Assembly: GCF_038024855.1 (NCBI RefSeq)
Contig: NZ_CP139089.1
Location: 1,922,001 to 1,986,000 of the forward strand
Direction of reading: 5' to 3'
DNA: 64,000 nt
From: Methylocella tundrae
GTDB taxonomy: Bacteria > Pseudomonadota > Alphaproteobacteria > Rhizobiales > Beijerinckiaceae
Positions 58,042-64,000 of this stretch are shown piece after piece (positions within the stretch are counted from its first letter, which is position 1; each line of letters starts with the position of its first letter). The translations under genes were made by a program, and so were the position numbers. The notes beneath the pieces were generated by a model. That model ran no database searches. It was not told the origin of the DNA and saw only the letters and a program-made list of their open reading frames with translations.

Positions 58042-59295
58042 CTATCCCTGGAGGCCGAACGGGACAGGCTTGGGGGTGTTTTTAGACTGCCAGAGCACGT
58101 CAAACCCCTGTTGCTCGTTCACTGAGCCGATGAAGACGCCGCGCGACACGTAATTATTCTCAGCCGTCATCGCGATCTTATATCCGGACGGACAATCAAA
58201 GCTGAGCCCCGCGAAGGCCTTGCGCACTTCAGGCACGTCGAAGGAGCCGGCCTTGGCGGCGGCCATCGCCCACAAATGCACGGAATCATAAGCGGACACC
58301 ATCGGGTCAATCGCCACATTGCCTTTGAAGGGCACGCCTTTGGCTTTCACATAATCGGCCCATTGCTTGAGAAAGGCCTTGTTGGCGGCGCCTTTGGCGT
58401 TCTGAAGGTAGGCCCAGCAGTTGAGATGGCCGACGAGCGGCTCCGTGTTGAGTCCTTCGAGGTCGGCTTCCACCATATCGAGCCCCAGCACCGGAATGTC
58501 GGTCGCCCTGATGCCCTGGTTGGCGAACTCACGCAGAAAATCCGGGATGGACGAGCCAACCACCGTCAGGACGACAATCGGCTTGCCGCCGCCCTGGTCC
58601 GCGAAGGCCCGGATTTGATTGACAAGAGTCTGGAAGTTGGAAAATCCGAGCGGGACATACTCTTCCTTCAAGGCGATTTCTGGAATGCCCTTGGACTTCC
58701 AGTAACCTTTGAGCAGCTTGTTGATGGTGCGGGGCCAAACGTAATCGGAACCCAGCATGAAGAAGCGCTTGGCGCTCACGCCGTCGTCGCCCATCAAATA
58801 ATCGACGGCAGGCAGGACGGAACTCGCCGGCGGCGAATTCACGTAGACGACGTTCTTGGAATTCTCCTCGCCTTCGAAATGAAGCGGATAGAACAGCAAG
58901 CCGTCCGCCTGCTCGACGACCGGCAACACCGATTTGCGCGACACCGACGTCCAACAACCAAAGAGCGCCGCGACCTTCTCCTGCTCCAGCATCTGCTTGC
59001 CGATCTGGGCGTAGAGGGGCCAGTCGGAAGCCGGATCGGATACTGCGACCTCGATCGTTCGGCCGTTCACGCCGCCTTTGGCGTTGATCTCGTCGGCGGC
59101 CATGCGGACGACATAGTTCAGCCGCCCCTCAATATTGGCCATGGTGCCGGAGGAGGAGAACAAACAGCCGAGTTTGACGGGGCCGCTTGCCGCGCGCGCG
59201 GAGCGGATGATCGCGGGCATACCTATCGGCGTGGCGAGGGCCGCAGTGGCAAGACCGGTCGCCTGAAGGAACGAACGCCGTGAAAACCCGCTCAT
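58042..59295 (-). CDS. urtA: Urea/amide-binding protein UrtA-like
   Basis: A 417-residue binding protein from the ATG at 59293-59295. A Tat signal is evident (SRRSFLQATGLATAALATP, cleavage near ARA-AS). VKLGCLFSSSGTMANIEGRL, AADEINAKGGVNGRTIEVAVSDPASDW, CWTSVSRKSVLPVVEQADGLLFYPLHFEGEENSKNVVY (in parts) are shared with UrtA/FmdD. It delivers urea or short-chain amides to UrtBCDE. First gene of the cluster; the promoter region upstream has a perfect palindrome at 59417-59432. Confidence 0.92.
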   Translation of the reverse strand: MSGFSRRSFLQATGLATAALATPIGMPAIIRSARAASGPVKLGCLFSSSGTMANIEGRLNYVVRMAADEINAKGGVNGRTIEVAVSDPASDWPLYAQIGKQMLEQEKVAALFGCWTSVSRKSVLPVVEQADGLLFYPLHFEGEENSKNVVYVNSPPASSVLPAVDYLMGDDGVSAKRFFMLGSDYVWPRTINKLLKGYWKSKGIPEIALKEEYVPLGFSNFQTLVNQIRAFADQGGGKPIVVLTVVGSSIPDFLREFANQGIRATDIPVLGLDMVEADLEGLNTEPLVGHLNCWAYLQNAKGAANKAFLKQWADYVKAKGVPFKGNVAIDPMVSAYDSVHLWAMAAAKAGSFDVPEVRKAFAGLSFDCPSGYKIAMTAENNYVSRGVFIGSVNEQQGFDVLWQSKNTPKPVPFGLQG

Positions 59296-59416
59296 GGACC
59301 ACACCCTTTATTGCAGAAGCGGGCGTAGTTTTCGTCAGAGCGTCACAGCGACGCAACTTCAAATAGTGTTCAACGCTGCTCAAAAGGGCAGCAAATGCTC
59401 GATTTTTCAATATATT

Positions 59417-59432
59417 ATGTCACTTTTGACAT
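59417..59432. promoter_or_regulatory. Perfect 6-4-6 palindrome upstream of urtA
   Basis: ATGTCA (59417-59422) and TGACAT (59427-59432) are exact inverted repeats around CTTT. It lies 121 bases from the urtA start in the AT-rich divergent region shared with the OrfA-like gene. It looks like a dimeric repressor or activator site; the regulator is unknown. A CATAAT-like -10 adjoins it on the leftward strand, without a clear -35. Confidence 0.5.
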
Positions 59433-59576
59433 TTCGGCGCGCCGTGCGCCGGAGCTATTTCAGAGCCGTCGCGCGCGCTCTTGACGCTCTTTGCGCGTCA
59501 AAATTCAGTTTCGGCGAAAGCCCAGCAGCGCTACCATCACGGCCGCTGACAAAGGGTCCAACCGACGCCGGGGACT

Positions 59577-59966
59577 ATGACAATGCGGCAATCGCAGCAT
59601 ACCGAAGGTGAAATTCTGCACCTCCTCCGGGAGGCCGGAGCCGGACTGTCGATTGCCGAAATTTGCAGCGCCGCGCGAATTACGCGACGCACGTTTTACA
59701 GATGGCGCAAACGCTACGGCGGGCTGACGCTGCCGGCGGTCCATGAAATGAAAGAGCTCCAGCTCGAAAATATGCGGTTACGAAATCTCGTCAGCAATCT
59801 CTCCGCCCGGCTCGATGGACTGTCAAAGACGCCAGCCTCCGGCGCCCCGAGGAGCGCCGGACAGTCTGAGCAAGGGGCAAGGCTCAACGGTCCCGCCGCA
59901 GCTCGCTCGGAACAAATGCGCGGAGCGTCGCTCGGCCGTTTCGCATTCGTGCGCGGCCAGCGGTGA
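59577..59966 (+). CDS. IS3 OrfA-like HTH protein, no OrfB
   Basis: A 129-residue protein (an ATG two codons in, at 59583, is an alternative start). Residues ~8-50 form the IS3/IS911 OrfA helix-turn-helix (EGEILHLLREAGAGLSIAEICSAARITRRTFYRWRKRYGG), followed by a leucine-zipper-like stretch ELQLENMRLRNLVSNLSARLDGL and a low-complexity tail. No OrfB reading frame, slippery heptamer or inverted repeats were found, so it is either an IS fragment that kept its frame or a domesticated DNA-binding protein. It is divergent from urtA. Function unknown. Confidence 0.65.
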   Translation: MTMRQSQHTEGEILHLLREAGAGLSIAEICSAARITRRTFYRWRKRYGGLTLPAVHEMKELQLENMRLRNLVSNLSARLDGLSKTPASGAPRSAGQSEQGARLNGPAAARSEQMRGASLGRFAFVRGQR

Positions 59967-60628
59967 GGGCCGGACATAGTTGCGAGAGCGACTTATGAGG
60001 GCAGGGTGGACCGACACGCCAAGAGCGATATCGCTCATCGCCTGGCGATATCGACGGGTTGCTGGCCGCTTCAACAAAAATGGAGGCCGACCTCGAAGAC
60101 TGAACCGCAACGGCAAGCCAAAGACTTGTGGTGTTCGCCAGCTAGCGGCATCGCAACCTTAGCCGAACAATCGCGGCGGGATCTCGAAGCTCTCCTGGAC
60201 GAAGCGGACCGGCCGCAAGCGTCGTCTCAGTGAAAATGTGGGAAGCGGCCCAACTCTCCGCCGTCGCAATCGCGATGAACTCCCGGGGCTTGTTCAGCTC
60301 GGCCACAGGTTTCGGCCCAACATCCACCGCAGCAATAGGGCGCGGCGCATGAACGTGGCCCTCTTACGCCCAACCCGACTTCGCGGGATCGGCGTCAGCC
60401 AGCCGGATCAAGGCGTCATTGACGTTTCCATTCGCCGGCTTCAAGAGGATGCTGCAAAGCTCGCTCCTCAAGCTGCAGACGCCCCAAGCTGAACTTGTTC
60501 GCATGGGTTGGTCGCCAGAACGCCGTCGCCAATAATCGGCGGAAATCCTCGACAATGGCAAATAGGCCGCAAACGGCTGCAGCGCGCCATCGCTTCGCGC
60601 CGCAGTCCCGTTTTCGCTCGCTTCAGCG
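59967..60628. other. Intergenic stretch with no recognised gene
   Basis: About 660 bases between the OrfA-like gene and the small secreted protein gene. Several short forward frames (for example 59980-60162 and 60238-60492) exist, but none shows a family motif or a good ribosome site, and they overlap each other. It may be eroded insertion-sequence or gene debris. Confidence 0.45.
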
Positions 60629-60973
60629 TTATCTTCTCGCTTCGCTTCGCGGCCGGGCGCCGATAGCCTGACGCAGGGCCTCACGCAGTTCTTCACATTG
60701 AGGCGGCGGATTTCCGACGCCTTGATGCGCGGCGGCGCAATTGCGCCAGTTCCGATACGCCTCGTCATAGGACATCGAAGGCTTGGTATAAGAGAAAGTC
60801 TCGCTCGGACGGCTCGAATCGATTGACGGCGCGCCACCCGAAGCGCGCGCGTCGTTCCCGATCGCGCCGGTCACATCGTTTTGCGACGCGGCGTCAGACG
60901 AAATGTTGCCTGCAACCGCAGGTAAGGCGAAGCCGACAAAGGCGCACAGGACCGAAGCTCTAAATTTATTCAT
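60629..60973 (-). CDS. Small secreted hypothetical protein
   Basis: A 114-residue protein with a signal peptide (NKFRASVLCAFVGFALPAVAG, cleavage near residue 21). The mature part is Ser/Ala-rich and then has two cysteines in YRNWRNCAAAHQGVGNPPPQCEELREAL, which could form one disulphide in the periplasm. Not recognised. The C-terminal half looks structured, the N-terminal half disordered. Alone on its strand. Confidence 0.6.
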   Translation of the reverse strand: MNKFRASVLCAFVGFALPAVAGNISSDAASQNDVTGAIGNDARASGGAPSIDSSRPSETFSYTKPSMSYDEAYRNWRNCAAAHQGVGNPPPQCEELREALRQAIGARPRSEARR

Positions 60974-61737
60974 CTCTTTATCTCTTCTTCACGTTTTATT
61001 GGCTCAAGTTCAACAGACAGCCTACGATCAAAACCTTGGCCCAAGCATTCGCGTAGACTCAAAGGTCCCAAAAATCATCAGGCGCGCGCAGACAAGCCGC
61101 TGATGCGGACCTTGCTCCGAGCGACTTCACTCAATTGGCGCGAATCCAAGTAACCGGCCGCGCAACTTTTCTCGAATTTGATTAAAATTCATTTATGCAA
61201 TCATCCAGTTTCCGAAAAAATCGTTTAGATGCGCCCACAGTCCGGCGGTCAAAGCACAAAATGGCGCTGACCCCGGCCGGACTTAGATCGCGTTTTGCGC
61301 CCCCCGGAATAAAACAATTTACCTTCTCAACTATTCCACGCAATACGACGTCTAAAACGGATATTTCTCATCTCTGAGAATAAGAAACACAACCACAACT
61401 TGCACTCGCGATTTGCTGGTGGATTACCAGCACAAGTCTCGCTTTCTATCAGCCAAACATTCCACTGCCTTAATGCTCAATACATACTCGAAACATATTC
61501 GAATTCGCGTCAAATTCAAGTCAAGTCCGACGTGATTCCCCATTATGCTTAAATTTTATGGCTGATAATCATTCTCTTTTATCATTAAACATTTCATCAA
61601 ATCGCTGCAGCAAGTAAAGCCGCCACACCCGCCATTGGTCCGTTGCCGGAACTTATCCACAGGAACCATTGACTCGCGCGGCAATGTTCTTATTATGTTC
61701 TACACAAGTTCTTTTTCCGTTGCAAGGCGCCAGTTTG
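60974..61737. other. AT-rich intergenic region
   Basis: About 760 bases without a supported gene. Between roughly 61140 and 61680 the GC content falls sharply (about one third in a sampled line at 61561), far below the surrounding genes. Short frames such as 61195-61377 have no similarity that I recognise. It could be a promoter region, an acquired fragment or a nucleoid-protein target. Confidence 0.55.
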
Positions 61738-62901
61738 ATGACACCAGCCGGGACCTTAGTGACAACGCACCGCATCCGAGGCGCCCTCGCCAAGCCGAGG
61801 GCCTCGCAAAGCCTCGACACCGCCGCTGAGGCGATGCCGGTCCATCCGGCGCGGCGGGGCCGCGGCTCTTTGACCAATGCCAGCGGACGATTTGAGAGCG
61901 AGGTCCGGGTCGCGGAAAATGACGGTTGGGACCTGCCTGAAGACGTCAATCCGTTAAGAACGGTAGTGACGCCCGAGCGCGCAAAGACGATCATTACACG
62001 TAATGAGTCGCCTGATATTTCGTTCGACCGTTCAATTAATCCCTATCGCGGCTGCGAACACGGCTGTGTCTATTGTTTCGCGCGGCCGACCCACGCCTAT
62101 CTCGGACTTTCGCCGGGGCTGGATTTCGAGACAAGGCTGGTTTCAAAAGTTAACGCGGCGGCGCTTCTGGAACGCGAGTTGTCTGCTCCGGGATATCAGC
62201 CAAAAACGATCGCCATCGGGTCCAACACGGACCCCTATCAGCCGATCGAGCGCACCGAGAAAATCATGCGCGACGTGCTTGGCGTCCTGTCCAGGGCGAA
62301 TCATCCTGTTGGCATCGTAACCAAATCCGCCCTGGTGCTGCGAGACCTTGATCTCCTCGTCCCGATGGCGGCGAAGGGTCTCGTCAAAGTCGCGCTATCC
62401 ATTACGACTCTCGATCCGGGTCTCGCCCGCAAGATGGAGCCGCGCGCCAGTTCGCCCGAACGCCGGCTCGACGCCATGAGACGATTGTCGGAGGCCGGCG
62501 TCCCAACTGTGGTTATGGTCGCGCCGATCATCCCGGCCATCAACGACGCCGAGATTGAAGCAATTCTTACGAGGGCGCATGCGATGGGCGCGCGCGAGGC
62601 CGGTTATGTGATGCTTCGCTTGCCGCTTGAGGTGCGCGATCTCTTCGCTGAATGGCTGATGGCGCATTATCCTGACAAGCTGAGGCATGTGCTGTCTCTC
62701 GTGCGTTCGGTTCGGGGCGGCAAATTATACGATGCGACATTCGGCAAACGCATGAGCGGCGCCGGCCCCTACGCCTGGATGGTCGGGCGCCGCTTCGAGG
62801 CCGCGGCGGCAAGGCTCGGCCTCGCAAAAAGCCGCATGCCGCTGCGCAGCGATCTGTTCTTGCGGCCGGCAAGACAGGGAGAGCAACTGCAATTACTGTA
62901 A
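61738..62901 (+). CDS. PA0069-family radical SAM protein
   Basis: About 387 residues from the ATG at 61738; another ATG at 61834 is also credible because the conserved part begins near GRGSLTNASGRFES. The cluster motif is CEHGCVYC in INPYRGCEHGCVYCFARPTHAYLG, a spore-photoproduct-lyase-like arrangement (CX3CX2C). TIAIGSNTDPYQPIERTEKIMR and SALVLRDLDLL follow, all typical of the PA0069/SplB-like family. The biochemical role is not established; DNA repair has been suggested only by distant relation. It precedes uvrC by about 110 bases on the same strand. Confidence 0.87.
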   Translation: MTPAGTLVTTHRIRGALAKPRASQSLDTAAEAMPVHPARRGRGSLTNASGRFESEVRVAENDGWDLPEDVNPLRTVVTPERAKTIITRNESPDISFDRSINPYRGCEHGCVYCFARPTHAYLGLSPGLDFETRLVSKVNAAALLERELSAPGYQPKTIAIGSNTDPYQPIERTEKIMRDVLGVLSRANHPVGIVTKSALVLRDLDLLVPMAAKGLVKVALSITTLDPGLARKMEPRASSPERRLDAMRRLSEAGVPTVVMVAPIIPAINDAEIEAILTRAHAMGAREAGYVMLRLPLEVRDLFAEWLMAHYPDKLRHVLSLVRSVRGGKLYDATFGKRMSGAGPYAWMVGRRFEAAAARLGLAKSRMPLRSDLFLRPARQGEQLQLL

Positions 62902-63010
62902 TTGACCACGACGCAGCGAAAGGCAGAATCGGCAAAGGCCCCGCTGGAACGCGTCCTGCTTGGCCGGGCAAGCCTTTTCATGCCGGCGCCGATCGCTTAA
63001 ATCTGCGGTC

Positions 63011-64000
63011 ATGACTCCCACTGAGAAGAAGTTCCACGCCGCTTCCTCTTCGACGCGCGCCGACCTCCCGGCTTCGGCCGAGCCCGTTGATTTTCCGGAA
63101 GCTGAAGACGCGTCGATCATGGGGGATTTTCCCGATCTTGATCTCGCCGACGCAGATGCGGCGCCCGCCTCTGTGCGGCAAGGCGCTTCAGTGATCCGCA
63201 GTTTTTGGCGCCATGCGCCGCTCGGCCCTGGCGTCTATCGCATGATCGCCGCCGATGGCGAAGTTCTCTATGTCGGCAAAGCAAAAAGCGTGCGCAGGCG
63301 CATCGCAAGCTATGTGCGGCCCTTCGGCCACAACAACCGCATCGCCAGAATGATCGCGCTGACCGCGTCGATGGTGTTCGTCTCGACCGAAACCGAGACT
63401 GAAGCGCTGCTGCTCGAAACCAATTATATCAAACAGATGAAGCCGCGCTTCAACGTCCTGATGCGCGACGACAAATCATTCCCCTACATTCTTCTGACCG
63501 GCGATCATCCGGCGCCGCAGATTACGAAGCATCGCGGCGCGCGCCTTCAGAAAGGCGACTATTTCGGGCCGTTCGCCAGCGTATGGGCGGTGAACCGCAC
63601 GATGAACGCGCTCGAGCGCGCCTTTTTGCTACGCTCCTGCTCCGACAGCTTCTACGAAAATCGCACGCGCCCTTGCCTTCTGTATCAAATCAAGCGCTGC
63701 TCCGCCCCTTGCACCGGCGAAATCAGCCATCAGGACTATTGCGCCCTCGTCTCGGAGGCGCGCGATTTTCTCTCCGGCAAAAGTCGCGCCGTGCGTGATC
63801 TGCTCGCCAAGGAAATGGCGGACGCTTCGGACGTGATGGAATTCGAGCGCGCCGCGCGCTTGCGCGATCGCATCGCCGCCCTCTCTACAATTCAGGGCGC
63901 CCAGGGCGTCAACCCCAAGACCGTAGAGGAGGCGGACGTCTTCGCTATTGTCGAGCAGGCTGGGCAATTCTGCATCGAGGCCTTTTTTTTCCGCACCTTT
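63011..64000 (+). CDS. uvrC: Excinuclease ABC subunit C, N-terminal part (runs off window)
   Basis: The first 330 codons are in the window. After a ~65-residue acidic, probably disordered leader, the GIY-YIG nuclease domain begins with [29 protein letters not shown], which makes the 3' incision. [29 protein letters not shown] (in parts), LRSCSD and [10 protein letters not shown] are UvrC-specific, and the UvrB-binding UVR motif ([17 protein letters not shown]) is at ~275-295. The C-terminal endonuclease and HhH regions are beyond position 64000. The start at the ATG at 63011 gives the usual alphaproteobacterial leader. Confidence 0.95.
   Translation, partial: MTPTEKKFHAASSSTRADLPASAEPVDFPEAEDASIMGDFPDLDLADADAAPASVRQGASVIRSFWRHAPLGPGVYRMIAADGEVLYVGKAKSVRRRIASYVRPFGHNNRIARMIALTASMVFVSTETETEALLLETNYIKQMKPRFNVLMRDDKSFPYILLTGDHPAPQITKHRGARLQKGDYFGPFASVWAVNRTMNALERAFLLRSCSDSFYENRTRPCLLYQIKRCSAPCTGEISHQDYCALVSEARDFLSGKSRAVRDLLAKEMADASDVMEFERAARLRDRIAALSTIQGAQGVNPKTVEEADVFAIVEQAGQFCIEAFFFRTF

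Noticed and set aside
59300..59460. Sigma-54 (-24/-12) promoter for urtA
   Set aside because: No GG-N10-GC pair with the expected TGGCAC/TTGC context could be found on the leftward strand.
59980..60492. Forward frames behind the OrfA-like gene, considered as IS3 OrfB
   Set aside because: No DDE-core segments and no resemblance to the OrfB N-terminus were found in any forward frame.

Overview
The window is high-GC DNA, visibly in the mid-60s percent over most genes, with dense genes and frequent 1-4 bp stop/start overlaps. Its gene content points to an alphaproteobacterium of the Hyphomicrobiales (Rhizobiales), perhaps a Beijerinckiaceae/Methylocystaceae-like methylotroph. The signs are AddAB instead of RecBCD, the trpA-accD-folC order, DUF2948 and DUF1674 proteins, an HWE-type sensor kinase, the rsmB-heparinase pair, and a large urea/amide uptake cluster. 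The family assignment is inference; no rRNA or marker gene is present to fix it.

Layout. 1-5 kb: start of a 5-oxoprolinase locus (pxpB partial, pxpA), a J-domain-like protein, an exported Met/Gly-rich LTXXQ protein and an orphan HWE kinase. 5-9.8 kb: polA, a lower-GC standalone SIR2-like gene, and a broken, headless tRNA nucleotidyltransferase (cca) relic. 9.8-15.7 kb: fadB-type beta-oxidation protein and an oppB-oppC-oppDF oligopeptide transporter lacking a binding protein. 16-27.5 kb: trpA, accD, folC, queD, queE, trxA, addA, addB. 27.6-29.6 kb: an IS1595-family insertion with a small companion ORF, next to a low-GC HEPN-like gene. 29.8-32.5 kb: TPP riboswitch plus thiO-thiS-thiG-thiE. 32.6-41.6 kb: heparinase-like protein, rsmB, DUF1674, pheS, pepP, DUF2948, murA and a small conserved-looking ORF. 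41.75-42.5 kb: tRNA-Thr(GGT) followed by a truncated integrase and an IS3 relic, a dead integration site.

42.6-48.1 kb holds a TonB-dependent receptor divergent from a binding protein/permease/ATPase set of the BtuCDF/MolABC type. The gap between them carries a 24-bp dyad that looks like a ModE (molybdate) operator, so the whole unit may import molybdate or tungstate across both membranes.

48.35-59.3 kb is a long leftward cluster for short-chain amides and urea: UrtABCDE-type ABC transporter, acetamidase/formamidase (FmdA), a nitrilase-type formamidase (AmiF), a second UrtA-like binding protein and an amidase-signature amidase. It would bring in amides and release ammonium. An intact IS3 OrfA-like HTH gene without an OrfB faces urtA across a perfect palindrome. 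60-64 kb: a small secreted protein, an AT-rich gap, a PA0069-type radical SAM protein and the 5' part of uvrC.

No CRISPR array, rRNA, prophage or clearly complete new multi-gene defence system was seen. The most interesting items are the putative molybdate outer-to-inner-membrane locus, the SIR2-like and HEPN-like accessory genes, the possible exapted OrfA regulator, and the SD-sequestering hairpin after the TPP riboswitch.
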